26,536 nucleotides of DNA from GCA-002722245 sp038154685 (GCA_038154685.1 JAYPYW010000042.1:1-26536); one strand, 5' to 3'. Shown: positions 1-7,762, numbered from the stretch's first letter. Notes: generated by a model from the sequence alone, not told the origin. Translations and numbers: made by a program.

Positions 1-225
1 AAAAATAGTTCATCCTTAGGTATAGGGTGGGATGCTCTCCCTGATGGAATAAAATATAATAAATTCCTTACAGGTAATGAAATAGCCAAGTTAGCTACAG
101 TAAAGGATATACCAACTCAAATTAAACAAGGAGCAATAATCAGTTCTAAAATTAATTATGAGGAGGTTAAAATCTTATTAAAAGAAAACAAGGTTGATGC
201 AGCATGGAAATTACTCTACAGTTAA
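1..225 (+). CDS. C-terminal part of an unidentified protein
   Basis: An open frame runs from the window edge to a TAA at 223-225 and gives 74 residues; the start lies upstream of the window. The fragment reads like an ordinary folded protein end, with a GIGWDALPDG segment near its beginning, a mixed hydrophobic/charged middle, and an ending rich in Lys and Glu (LLKENKVDAAWKLLYS). I do not recognise the family. No obvious terminator follows in the 73 bp before the oppositely oriented response regulator. Confidence 0.6.
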   Translation, partial: KNSSSLGIGWDALPDGIKYNKFLTGNEIAKLATVKDIPTQIKQGAIISSKINYEEVKILLKENKVDAAWKLLYS

Positions 226-298
226 TTTTTGTGAATACGATAGGCTACAAGGTTAACTATTGGAAAAGAATTTAAGCATGTGTTTTAATTCACTAGAG

Positions 299-685
299 TC
301 AAGTATTAATCCATTTGTTTTCTAATAATTTATTTATTCTTTCATACAATATATGAGCTTCAATTGGTTTTTTGATTATATCATTTGCGCCTAAATCAAA
401 AGCAAACATTACTAAATCATCAGTGTCATCTGAGCTCATTGCAATTATAGGAACAGATAATTTTAAATCTAATCTAATTGTTTTAATTAGTTCAATTCCA
501 GTTTTTTCCGGCATGTATAAATCTGTAATAATTAGAAAGGGATTATTACTTTTTAATTTCACCAAAGCTTCTTCTCCATTAATAGCTTCTAAAACACTAT
601 AGCCTTTTTCTTCTAAAAAAAACTTTATAAGTTCCCTAGTGATTGGGTCATCATCAACAATTAAAATTTGATTATTTAGCGCCAT
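299..685 (-). CDS. single-domain response regulator (CheY-like receiver)
   Basis: The 128 residues make one receiver domain with no output domain. Visible landmarks are the acidic cluster D11-D12-D13, the phospho-acceptor D55 in IITDLYMPEKTG, the switch Ser84 (AMSSDD) and K106 in IIKKPIE. Proteins of this type take a phosphate from a histidine kinase and act by protein contact. The gene is divergent from the GAF-cyclase gene, with 67 bp between start codons, and the cluster holds two histidine kinases, so it may relay signals from one of them. That partnership is an inference from location only. The start is the ATG at 685-683. Confidence 0.9.
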   Translation of the reverse strand: MALNNQILIVDDDPITRELIKFFLEEKGYSVLEAINGEEALVKLKSNNPFLIITDLYMPEKTGIELIKTIRLDLKLSVPIIAMSSDDTDDLVMFAFDLGANDIIKKPIEAHILYERINKLLENKWINT

Positions 686-752
686 TTGTTTCTAATAAGA
701 TTCTATATATTAGTCAATATACTAAATACTTAGTTTATTTAATTTTTAAGGT

Positions 753-1886
753 TTGATTAATAAGCAATCTAAGGAATACGAAAAGAAAAGGTTAGAAGCA
801 CTTCATTCATACAATGTATTGGATTCATTCGCTGAAAAAGACTTTGATGACATAACAAATGTTGCTGCTGATTTATGCCAAGCTCCAATATGTTTAATTA
901 GCCTTGTTGATAAAAATCGACAATGGTTTAAATCAAATCATGGTATTGGTATTAGGGAGACTTCCAGAGATGTTTCTTTTTGCGGAAAAGCCATTGAAGT
1001 ACCAAATGAACCATTTGAGGTTAAAAATTCAAGTATAGATATCAGGTTTAAAGGGAATCCACTAGTAGTTGGGGATCCTTTTGTTACTTACTATTTTGGG
1101 ATACCTCTAGTAAATCCAGATGGTTATCCTTTGGGAACACTTTGTATTATAGATCATAAAGAGAGGTCGCTAAACAAAAGACAGAAATTTGCACTAAAAG
1201 CTTTAGCAAAGCAAGTTGTTAACCTGCTTGAACTTCGAAGGAAGAATGCGAAGATTAATAGGTTATTAGCGAATATGTTTCCTATTTCTAAACTTGAGGA
1301 AATATCTAATGAAGGGACTATAAGTGCTAAGCCATATGATAAATGCACAGTTGTCTTTACAGACTTTAAGGGGTTTACAAATTTTTCGTCAGAAAGAACA
1401 GCTAAGGAGGTTGTAAATGAACTTCACTATTTGTACAGTAATTTCGATAGTATTTTTTATTTCAATAAAGTCGAAAAAATAAAAACAATAGGTGATGGAT
1501 ATATGGCTTGCGCTGGAATTGATACTGACTCTGAAAATCCTGCATTAGACGCAATAAATAGTGCTTTAGAAATTAGATCATTTATGGAAGCCTATGAAAA
1601 GGAATGTATTGCAAAGAAAAAAGAGCCATTAAAAATAAGGATTGGGATTAATACTGGGCCTATTATTTCAGGAGTTGTAGGGATAAAAAAATACTCATTT
1701 GATATTTGGGGAGATACTGTAAATATTGCTTCTCACTTGGAAAAAGCTGGAGAAACAGGTCAAATAAATATTTCCCAATCTACTTATGATGAGATTAAAG
1801 ATTTTTATGAAGTAGAGCCAAGGGGTAAAGTAGCCATAAAAAACAAAAAAGAGTTAGAGATGTACTTTGTGAAAAACTTGAAATAA
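753..1886 (+). CDS. GAF domain-class III nucleotide cyclase (probable adenylate cyclase)
   Basis: The 377-residue soluble protein has an N-terminal GAF domain (about 12-165), a short helical linker and a class III cyclase domain (about 195-375). Metal-binding aspartates are D204 (VVFTDFKGFT) and D248 (KTIGDGYM). The substrate-specifying pair is K244 and D317 (FDIWGDTVN), the adenylyl rather than guanylyl combination (Glu/Cys). N324 is kept, but the transition-state Arg expected four residues later is His328 (VNIASHLEK). The start must be TTG at 753: an in-frame TAA lies two codons upstream and no ATG occurs before the GAF domain. The GAF domain resembles that of the kinase at 4682-5869. The likely product is cAMP, if the His substitution is tolerated. 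No cyclic-nucleotide receptor is visible in the window. Confidence 0.85.
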   Translation: MINKQSKEYEKKRLEALHSYNVLDSFAEKDFDDITNVAADLCQAPICLISLVDKNRQWFKSNHGIGIRETSRDVSFCGKAIEVPNEPFEVKNSSIDIRFKGNPLVVGDPFVTYYFGIPLVNPDGYPLGTLCIIDHKERSLNKRQKFALKALAKQVVNLLELRRKNAKINRLLANMFPISKLEEISNEGTISAKPYDKCTVVFTDFKGFTNFSSERTAKEVVNELHYLYSNFDSIFYFNKVEKIKTIGDGYMACAGIDTDSENPALDAINSALEIRSFMEAYEKECIAKKKEPLKIRIGINTGPIISGVVGIKKYSFDIWGDTVNIASHLEKAGETGQINISQSTYDEIKDFYEVEPRGKVAIKNKKELEMYFVKNLK

Positions 1887-2181
1887 ACATCGTTTAGAGC
1901 GATATTAAATTTTGGATAATTTTCTATTTAATTGTTTGTATTGAAGTCTGTTGATTAATCTTAGTAAGAATGAGATGAACAGAATGTAATAAACTAATTA
2001 GCTTGTTTATTAATTCCATAGCAATAAATAAATTTTCGGTTCATTTCTCTGTGGTGCTGTCGCGTAATTATCATTTTTAATTGAAGTTATAATATGACAC
2101 TCCTCTTTTTTTAGTTATTATTGAGAAATTTTAAATTGAAACCTAAAAAGTAGACGGCCTATTATTAAAACAAATTTTGTC
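1887..2181. other. intergenic region without a recognisable gene
   Basis: This 295-bp AT-rich spacer separates the cyclase and hybrid kinase genes. The only structure I see is a 7-bp inverted repeat, AATAAAC at 1988-1994 and GTTTATT at 2005-2011, which is too weak to call a terminator. No TAnnTTTG promoter motif or open frame stands out. Confidence 0.4.
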
Positions 2182-4218
2182 ATGATTAATAAAAGGATAT
2201 TTAACCCTTATTTCTTGGAGAAAATACAAAGTCCTTCTTTTAGAGCTAAAATTAAAACATCATATGTTATAAATATTGTGATTACATTTTTGCTGGGGTT
2301 GATTATGATTTTGGATTTTGCTCAAAATCAATATCAGAAAGGATTTGTGAACTTAATTGTTTTGTTAATATTAATCACATCGCTCTTCTTATTTATTAAA
2401 GCTAAATTTGTCTCTGCGAGAATTGTTCTTATTGTAATTACAAGTTTAGCTTGTTTTTCTTCCTTCTTTACTTTGGGAAGATCCAATGATATCCCTTACA
2501 TCTTTATGGGGCCTATAGCATTGGCTTACTTAATCCATTCAAAGGAAGAGTTTAAATCTGTTATAATAGTATCTATTATTTCGTATGTTTTAATGTTTGT
2601 TGGTTTTTTTATTGTTGGAGATAACTTTAAAACAGTTATCAATCCACCATTGTCAGCATTTATAACAGCCGTAATTTTGGTTTTTAGTTTTAACTTAATA
2701 ATTCATTTTTTGAAGAAGGATGAAAGGATAGCTTTTAAGGAATGGGAATTAAAAACTGACGCATTAACAGGATTTCAGGAAGCAATTTCCAAAACTTATC
2801 CAACTGCTATTTTTAATTACGAAGGAGGTTTGTTAGAAGAGAATAACCTTTTTAAAGAATTGTTTAATCCAAAAGGGGTTTCAGATTTAAATATTTTACT
2901 TAAAAATATTAACTGTTCGTGCACTTTTGAGCAGGTTATTCAAAAAACAGATGAAGGGAATTACTGGAAAGGTGAGATTTCCATCCTTCAAAATAATGAA
3001 ACGCTTTGGTTTCAAGGAACTGTAACTCCAATAAACGAAAATCTACTATTAGTACTTAATAATGTTACAAAGACAAAATCTAAAGAAATTGAAGTAGTTA
3101 AGTTAAAAGGGGAAAAGGATTTAGCGGAAAAAGAATCCCAATTCAAAGATAACTTTCTTTCAAATATGTCTCATGAGATCCGAACACCATTAAATGGAAT
3201 TATTGGTGTTTTAGATATGATTTCTCTTTCGGATTTAAATAAGGAACAAAAGGATTTACTAGAAATAGTTAATAGTAGTTCACATGTTTTATTGGATATT
3301 ATTAACGACATCCTAGAGATTTCAAAAATCCAGGCAGGGAAAGTAGAAATAAATAATAAGAGTTTTAATCTTAGAGATATTGCAAAATTAAGTGAAAATT
3401 TATATAAAGGACTCGTTAATAAAAATGGTGTTACGCTTAAGGTTTTAATTGACAATGATTTGCCTAATTATATTGTTTCAGATCAAACAAGGGTTTTTCA
3501 AGTTGTTAACAATCTATTAAGTAATGCAATAAAATTCACCAATAAAGGTGAAGTCACTTTAAACATTAAAAAAGATAAATCACTTATTAGGTTTGAGGTT
3601 ATAGATGATGGTATTGGGATTAGTGAAGAAGGTCAGAAAAAACTATTTAAAAAGTTCTTTCAAGAGAAGAACGAAAAGCAAAATACAACCATTAAAGGTA
3701 CAGGCTTAGGTTTAGCAATATGTAAAGAGTTAGTTACTCTTCTAGGTGGCGATATTGGTGTTTTTTCTAAGGAAGGTGAAGGGACTAAGTTTTGGTTTCA
3801 TATTCCTTTAGTTATTGGAGAGGAACTGAAAAAACATACAGGTTTTAAGGAGGTTGCAGAAAGAAAAGGTAAAAACGTAAAAGTACTATTAGTTGAAGAT
3901 AATCATACCAATCAAATAGTTGCCTCACTAGTATTGAAAAAGTTGAATTGTGATGTTGTTATAGCTAATAATGGTAAGGAAGCAATTGACAAAGCTAATG
4001 ATTCTTTTGATCTTATATTGATGGATATTCAAATGCCAATTATGGGAGGTGTTGAGGCTATGCAGAGCATTAAAAGTTCTGGACTTAAAACACCTATTGT
4101 TGCTTTAAGTGCAAATGCAATGGAGGGTGATAAAGAAATTTATTTAGCAAAAGGCTTTGATAATTATATACCAAAACCAATAAGAATAAATGTCATTGAG
4201 AAATTGATTTACATGTAA
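2182..4218 (+). CDS. membrane hybrid histidine kinase with C-terminal receiver
   Basis: The 678-residue protein begins with about six hydrophobic segments (about 28-178), followed by a PAS-like region (about 190-298) and a coiled linker. The HisKA domain has phospho-acceptor H331 in NMSHEIRTPLNG. The HATPase has an N-box (NNLLSNAIKFTN, about 443-454), G1 box DDGIGI (475-480) and G2 box GTGLGL (506-511). A receiver follows, with E572/D573, phospho-acceptor D615 (LILMDIQMP) and K665. The receiver ends at the last residues, so there is no HPt or output domain; phosphate must pass to a separate protein, and the lone receiver at 299-685 is not an HPt. The signal sensed is unknown. The start ATG is the first in the frame before the membrane region. 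Confidence 0.92.
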   Translation: MINKRIFNPYFLEKIQSPSFRAKIKTSYVINIVITFLLGLIMILDFAQNQYQKGFVNLIVLLILITSLFLFIKAKFVSARIVLIVITSLACFSSFFTLGRSNDIPYIFMGPIALAYLIHSKEEFKSVIIVSIISYVLMFVGFFIVGDNFKTVINPPLSAFITAVILVFSFNLIIHFLKKDERIAFKEWELKTDALTGFQEAISKTYPTAIFNYEGGLLEENNLFKELFNPKGVSDLNILLKNINCSCTFEQVIQKTDEGNYWKGEISILQNNETLWFQGTVTPINENLLLVLNNVTKTKSKEIEVVKLKGEKDLAEKESQFKDNFLSNMSHEIRTPLNGIIGVLDMISLSDLNKEQKDLLEIVNSSSHVLLDIINDILEISKIQAGKVEINNKSFNLRDIAKLSENLYKGLVNKNGVTLKVLIDNDLPNYIVSDQTRVFQVVNNLLSNAIKFTNKGEVTLNIKKDKSLIRFEVIDDGIGISEEGQKKLFKKFFQEKNEKQNTTIKGTGLGLAICKELVTLLGGDIGVFSKEGEGTKFWFHIPLVIGEELKKHTGFKEVAERKGKNVKVLLVEDNHTNQIVASLVLKKLNCDVVIANNGKEAIDKANDSFDLILMDIQMPIMGGVEAMQSIKSSGLKTPIVALSANAMEGDKEIYLAKGFDNYIPKPIRINVIEKLIYM

Positions 4219-4257
4219 TTTTTCATCATTTATTTAAAGAATATTAAAATGATAGGC

Positions 4258-4280
4258 AAAGAAAAATGCGGCTTTTCTTT
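4258..4280 (+). terminator. putative terminator after the hybrid kinase
   Basis: AAAGAAAA (4258-4265) and TTTTCTTT (4273-4280) form a perfect 8-bp stem around the loop ATGCGGC, followed by TTAAATT. The stem is A/T-rich and so weak, but it lies in the right place, 40 bp after the kinase stop. Confidence 0.4.
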
Positions 4281-4298
4281 TTAAATTAATTTGTGGAT

Positions 4299-4685
4299 AT
4301 GGATTATCAAGAGGTTTACTTAGAGTTTTGGAAATTGGTAGAAGAGAGTGTGGAAGCGGGAACATTTGCTAAAATGACTTTAGCCAAAACAATTGGAAAG
4401 CCGAACCTGAGAAACATCTTTTTAAGACCAGTTTATTCCGATGCTGGATTTACTGTTTTGTTAAAGCTAAGGTATCGAGATAGAGATACCGAAGATATCG
4501 AGACTGAATATACCTTGGCAGAAGCTCATGAAGTATTAAAGCCTTATTTAAAGAAATCGTTCTTCAGTGTTTTACTTTTCACAACCGAGAAGGATATTAC
4601 TTTAAAAATCAATAAAAAAGGAGCGGGGAGTATTGTCGAGAATGTGCCAACCTTTAGTGATGTTATTCAGGCGCAAAGGGATTAA
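4299..4685 (+). CDS. conserved hypothetical protein, 128 aa
   Basis: The frame could open at GTG 4293, but ATG 4299 is the better start, giving 128 residues beginning MDYQEVYLEFW. It has no signal peptide or membrane segment. The central stretch KMTLAKTIGKPNLRNIFLRP and the later SFFSVLLFTTEKDITLKINKKG resemble, from memory, an N-terminal segment found on some Bacteroidota SAM-dependent methyltransferases and as stand-alone proteins. That recollection is weak, and there is no methyltransferase domain here. The stop overlaps the stop of the convergent GAF-kinase by 4 bp. The last 96 bp recur in degenerate form at 6006-6101. Confidence 0.7.
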   Translation: MDYQEVYLEFWKLVEESVEAGTFAKMTLAKTIGKPNLRNIFLRPVYSDAGFTVLLKLRYRDRDTEDIETEYTLAEAHEVLKPYLKKSFFSVLLFTTEKDITLKINKKGAGSIVENVPTFSDVIQAQRD

Positions 4686-5869
4686 ATTTCAATTTCAAAC
4701 TTTACTCCATTTTTATTATTACATCTATCACAAATTGAAATATTACCTTCCATTCTGTCAAGAATTGATTTAACTGTGGCTAAGCCAATTCCAGTACTTT
4801 CAATATTATTGTTACCAAGGTTTTCGAAAATATTAAAAACTTTTTCTCTTTTTTCTAAAGGTATACCTGGACCATTGTCTTCAAAAGAAATCACTGTTTT
4901 ATTCGTTTTTAATTCTACCGATATATCTATTTGGCATACTTCCTTGTTAGAAAATTTAATTGAGTTCGACATTAAGTTTTGAATTATACTTGATAATCCA
5001 AATTTGTAGCTTTCAATCTGTTTAGGACCATTGAAATTTACAACTATTGATTTCGGAGGGTTTAATGCTCTTTCAATTTCTAGGACAAGTTCTTCTAAAT
5101 TGAATTTCTCTATTTTATTTTCAATACTAGAGTTTTTAGAGTACTCTAACATACCGTCAATGACCGTATTCATGTAGCTAGCCTTTTCATCCATTTTATT
5201 GATTAGATCAATTCCATCTTGATCTAAATTTTGCTTGTGATCTTCAATTATAAATGAAATTAAATTTTTCATTCCGCGGATAGGGGCTTTCAAATCATGC
5301 GTTAATCTAGCAGCAAAAGCTTCTAACCTTTCATTTAAATGAGTCATCTTCTCGTTAGAAGCTTCTAGAAACATGTTTCTTTTTCGAAGCTCTAATTGAC
5401 TTACAACTTGATCAGCTAGGGCTTTTAATGCCTTTATTTGATCTTCAGTAATTTCTCTAGGTTTATTATCAATTACACAAAGGGTTCCTAGGGAAAAGCC
5501 ATCAGATGTGTTTAAAGGTGCGCCTGCATAAAAAATAACATTTGGAGCACCAGTGGCAAGTGGATTATCGTGAAACCTTTCATCTTTTCTTGAATCAGGA
5601 ATAACAAGTACTTCATCCGGTTTATTAATAGCATGTGCACAGAAGGCAAGATCTCTTGGTGTTTCAGTAGCATTTAAACCATGGTGAGATTTAAACCATT
5701 GCCTATCAGGGTCAACCAATGAAACTAAACTAATAGGTGTGTTACAAATTTGCGATGCTACAAAGGTTAGGGCATCATATTCTTCCTCTGGAATTGTATC
5801 TAGAATATTGTAACTTTTAAGTTTATCAATTCTTTCTTTTTCGTTGGTCGGTTTGGTTGGCTTAATCAT
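4682..5869 (-). CDS. GAF domain-sensor histidine kinase, soluble
   Basis: The 395-residue protein has no membrane segment. A GAF domain (about 10-165, with RQWFKSHHG and PRDLAFCAHA) is followed by a coiled linker and a HisKA domain with H191 in ARLTHDLKAPIRG. The HATPase has N-box N298/N302 (QNLMSNSIKFSN), G1 box DNGPGI (331-336) and G2 box STGIGL (358-363). There is no receiver, so it needs a separate response regulator; the one at 299-685 is a candidate. Its GAF domain shares long motifs with the cyclase at 753-1886, suggesting that both came from the same GAF lineage. The gene lies between the 130-codon hypothetical gene and a degenerate copy of that gene's 3' end. Confidence 0.92.
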   Translation of the reverse strand: MIKPTKPTNEKERIDKLKSYNILDTIPEEEYDALTFVASQICNTPISLVSLVDPDRQWFKSHHGLNATETPRDLAFCAHAINKPDEVLVIPDSRKDERFHDNPLATGAPNVIFYAGAPLNTSDGFSLGTLCVIDNKPREITEDQIKALKALADQVVSQLELRKRNMFLEASNEKMTHLNERLEAFAARLTHDLKAPIRGMKNLISFIIEDHKQNLDQDGIDLINKMDEKASYMNTVIDGMLEYSKNSSIENKIEKFNLEELVLEIERALNPPKSIVVNFNGPKQIESYKFGLSSIIQNLMSNSIKFSNKEVCQIDISVELKTNKTVISFEDNGPGIPLEKREKVFNIFENLGNNNIESTGIGLATVKSILDRMEGNISICDRCNNKNGVKFEIEI

Positions 5870-5948
5870 TAAAGTATGATAAAAAGTTATTAATGTTATT
5901 ACGATTGTATGTGATCTAGGTTTCGCAATTAAACTTAATTATGCCAAA

Positions 5949-5977
5949 AAATATCAAATCTTAATTTCTTGATATTT
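5949..5977. repeat. perfect 9-bp inverted repeat upstream of the GAF-kinase
   Basis: AAATATCAA (5949-5957) and TTGATATTT (5969-5977) are exact inverted copies separated by 11 bp. The site lies 80-108 bp upstream of the GAF-kinase start. It could be an operator or a weak hairpin; nothing in the sequence decides between them. Confidence 0.35.
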
Positions 5978-6005
5978 CCTCAATTTATTAGGATTAACTG
6001 TTTAA

Positions 6006-6101
6006 AAGGATTTTACTTTAAAAATCAATAAAAAAGTGGCGGGAAGTATCGTAGTGAATGTTCCAGCCTTTAGTGATGAAATTCAGGCTCAAAGGGATTG
6101 A
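6006..6101 (+). pseudogene. degenerate copy of the 3' end of the 4299-4685 gene
   Basis: This 96-bp segment aligns without gaps to 4590-4685, with 13 differences by my count (about 86% identity). It encodes 31 codons ending QAQRD and a stop in the same frame, with six residue differences. A TAA codon immediately precedes it (6003-6005), so no longer protein can be made. Many changes are synonymous, suggesting that it was once part of a functional paralogue. Its last bases (ATTGA) run straight into the dispersed repeat at 6097-6145. Confidence 0.75.
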
Positions 6102-6145
6102 TGACTTGTTAAAGTCTCTCACAGATTTCACAGATATACACAGAT
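6097..6145. repeat. dispersed CACAGAT-type repeat, copy 1
   Basis: This 49-bp unit starts ATTGATGACTTGTTAAAGTC and continues with three CACAGAT words. An inverted copy of the same length, without gaps and with 5 differences, lies at 7657-7705. A partial copy of the first 24 bases lies inverted at the left edge of 9181-9266. The two full copies are inverted relative to each other and flank the cold-shock and SRPBCC genes. Confidence 0.75.
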
Positions 6146-6152
6146 AATAAAA

Positions 6153-6180
6153 CAAAGAAATCCCGTGAAAGACACGGGAT
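6153..6180 (-). terminator. terminator of the cold-shock-domain gene
   Basis: ATCCCGTG (6160-6167) and CACGGGAT (6173-6180) form a perfect 8-bp stem with a 5-nt loop. On the minus strand the stem is followed by TTTCTTTGTTTT, as expected for intrinsic termination of the leftward gene ending at 6237. Confidence 0.75.
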
Positions 6181-6236
6181 CTGTTTATGTTCTTTAGATG
6201 AATTGCGACTTAAAAACGAAGCAGTTTTTTTCAGTC

Positions 6237-6683
6237 TTAAGCTTTCTTCACGTTTACAGCATTCATTCCTTTCTGTCCTTTTTCAAGTTCGAAAGTAACA
6301 ATGTCGTTTTCGCCTATTTCATCGATAAGACCATTAACATGAACGAAATAACTTTCGTTAGTCTCTTTATCCACTATAAATCCATAACCTTTAGAATCGT
6401 TGAAAAAGCTAACCTTTCCATTTCTAATTGGGTCAATTTCAATGTCTTCCTGTTTAGGAATACCAATTTCAATACTTTCCGAATCGATTTTCTTCTTTTT
6501 AGTTGGATCAGGTGGTGTGTCAACTATAACTCCGTTCTCATCAACATATGCTAACATGCTCTCAAAATCAGACCCTTTAGAATTTTCCTTACGCTCTTCT
6601 TTTCTCTTTTTCTTTTCCTCACGCTTCTTCAAACGTTTCTTTTCTTTTTCTTTCTTGTTAAAGGTCTCTTGAGATCTACCCAT
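6237..6683 (-). CDS. cold-shock-domain protein with Lys-rich N-terminus
   Basis: The 148-residue protein has a very basic, Lys/Glu-rich N-terminal 35 residues and a linker containing AYVDENGVIVDTPPDPTKKK. A C-terminal cold-shock domain follows (about 87-148), with RNP1-like KGYGFI and RNP2-like YFVHV. Cold-shock domains bind single-stranded RNA or DNA. The basic tail plus this domain order is the usual flavobacterial form, at about the usual length. The gene has its own promoter motif (6719-6726) and terminator, so it is probably monocistronic. The start ATG at 6683 begins the family-typical MGRSQETFNKKEKEKKR. Confidence 0.9.
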   Translation of the reverse strand: MGRSQETFNKKEKEKKRLKKREEKKKRKEERKENSKGSDFESMLAYVDENGVIVDTPPDPTKKKKIDSESIEIGIPKQEDIEIDPIRNGKVSFFNDSKGYGFIVDKETNESYFVHVNGLIDEIGENDIVTFELEKGQKGMNAVNVKKA

Positions 6684-6718
6684 ATAGTGTATTTAGAAGT
6701 TTATATAATAACGAGTTA

Positions 6719-6726
6719 CAAAGGTA
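6719..6726 (-). promoter_or_regulatory. Bacteroidota -7 promoter element for the cold-shock gene
   Basis: On the minus strand this reads TACCTTTG, an exact match to the Bacteroidota TAnnTTTG element, 35 bp upstream of the start codon. No TTG is present at the ideal -33 spacing. The implied 5' leader is about 30 nt. Confidence 0.55.
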
Positions 6727-6822
6727 ACCGTATTATAAGAGTAAGTCTTGGTGATTATTATTTAGTTGTTAACAATCTTTTAATTGGCGTGTAGCTGTGG
6801 TGGTTGTATTGTTGGCTTTTTT

Positions 6823-6871
6823 GGACTGCATGTCCTTGAAATAACTAGTATGCGCTATAAGCTCGCACTAG
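6823..6871. repeat. two short palindromes in the 6684-6990 spacer
   Basis: The 307-bp spacer before the SRPBCC gene has no open frame. It contains GGAC-tgcat-GTCC (6823-6835). It also contains a longer imperfect stem, CTAGT (6845-6849) with ACTAG (6867-6871) plus inner GCG (6852-6854) with CGC (6864-6866). Their spacing and look match the structured intergenic elements further right, but I see no direct sequence copy in the window. Confidence 0.4.
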
Positions 6872-6990
6872 CTGGATGTTGGGTTTCTCTTTTTCAAACT
6901 TGATCTAAATCAGAAAGTTATTGACCTAAACCACAAAGCGAAAATGCTTCTTCTTGGAGAAATTTGTGATGTAATTAAAAAACAAATAAA

Positions 6991-7581
6991 ATGAAGTATT
7001 TAAGTTTAATAGTAACAGGTATTGCAGTTGCGCTTATTTCGATGAGTTTTAAAACTGAGAAGTTGGATGGTAAAAATGTTAAACACCTTAAGTTAGAAAA
7101 GGTTCTACCTTTCAAAGCGGAAGAAGTTTGGAAAGTCGTTGGTGAGGACTATGGTAAAATCGCCCACAGCCATCCCAAAATAATGAGGTCTGACTATATT
7201 GGAGGCTCTTTAAAAAGAGCAGAAGGAGCAGAAAGAGTTTGTTACTTTAATGAAGATGGAACTCAGTTTTTAAAGGAGAAGATTGCATCGTATGATGCTA
7301 AGAATTTTACTTTAATCAATAAAGTATATCAAGCTGGTAAATTCCCTGTAGATGCCGCTAGAACTCTTGCAGTTTATAAAGTGACGCCAATCGATGAGAA
7401 TTCATGTAAGTTATCTTTTGATATGAAATTTAGAACAACTCCAGCATGGATGGGAGGGATGATGAAAGGCAGTTTTAAGAACCTAATTGGTGATTATTTT
7501 ATCGCCATTCAACACCACATCCAAACAGGCGAGAAAGTAACCAAAGAAAATTTTAAATCAATTAAGAAGTTGTACAAGTAA
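6991..7581 (+). CDS. SRPBCC-fold protein with N-terminal signal sequence
   Basis: The 196-residue protein opens with a hydrophobic signal-like segment (MKYLSLIVTGIAVALISMSF), so it is probably exported or membrane-anchored. The rest fits the SRPBCC/polyketide-cyclase fold: an opening strand with VLPFKAEEVWKVVGEDYGKI, alternating strands (LINKVYQ, LAVYKVTPIDENSCKLSFDMKF), and a long C-terminal helix starting around GMMKGSFKNLIGDYFIAIQHH. These domains bind hydrophobic ligands in a cavity; no specific ligand can be named. It stands alone, with an intrinsic terminator immediately after it. Fold assignment is by pattern and moderately sure. Confidence 0.7.
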   Translation: MKYLSLIVTGIAVALISMSFKTEKLDGKNVKHLKLEKVLPFKAEEVWKVVGEDYGKIAHSHPKIMRSDYIGGSLKRAEGAERVCYFNEDGTQFLKEKIASYDAKNFTLINKVYQAGKFPVDAARTLAVYKVTPIDENSCKLSFDMKFRTTPAWMGGMMKGSFKNLIGDYFIAIQHHIQTGEKVTKENFKSIKKLYK

Positions 7582-7585
7582 ATAA

Positions 7586-7605
7586 AAAGGGGCGAAAGCC
7601 CCTTT
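7586..7605 (+). terminator. terminator of the SRPBCC gene
   Basis: GGGGC-GAAA-GCCCC (7589-7602) is a perfect 5-bp GC stem with a GAAA tetraloop, extended by AAA/TTT pairs, 5 bp after the stop codon. Confidence 0.8.
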
Positions 7606-7614
7606 AATATTATA

Positions 7615-7658
7615 ATGCCGATACTTTAGTCGGGCATACAGAAGTCAAATATCGGCAT
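7615..7658. repeat. 9-bp inverted repeat ATGCCGATA/TATCGGCAT
   Basis: The arms are at 7615-7623 and 7650-7658 with 26 bp between them, directly after the SRPBCC terminator and touching the dispersed repeat at 7657. The function is unknown. Confidence 0.5.
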
Positions 7659-7705
7659 CTGTGTAGATCTGTGAAATCTGTGGGCGACCTTAGCAAGTCA
7701 TCAAT
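7657..7705. repeat. dispersed CACAGAT-type repeat, copy 2 (inverted)
   Basis: The reverse complement of this 49-bp unit aligns without gaps to 6097-6145 (44 of 49 positions by my count). It overlaps the left end of the 7684-7762 repeat, so two repeat types are merged here. Confidence 0.75.
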
Positions 7706-7762
7706 CAAATTAATCACACTAATCTGTGTGAGAAATTAAAGAGTCCCCTTCGTTGAAGGTAA
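7684..7762. repeat. copy of the region downstream of hisB
   Basis: This 79-bp stretch is a copy, in the same orientation, of 9181-9266. It shares GCGACCTTA-CAAGTCATCAATC at one end and a nearly identical block from TAATCTGTGTGAGA to GAAGGTAA at the other, with small indels between. The second block includes the last codons of hisB. Confidence 0.75.
7736..7762 (-). pseudogene. nine-codon remnant of the hisB 3' end
   Basis: On the minus strand this reads LPSTKGTL followed by TAA; the corresponding hisB end reads LPSTKGTL followed by TAG. By my count 26 of 27 bases match. Upstream of this point the similarity to hisB stops. LPS(T/S)KG-L is the conserved C-terminus of imidazoleglycerol-phosphate dehydratase, so hisB must be the source and this the copy. 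Confidence 0.7.

Noticed and set aside
6198..6672. Plus-strand frames opposite the cold-shock gene
   Set aside because: They are antisense to a clear cold-shock-domain protein and have no family features.
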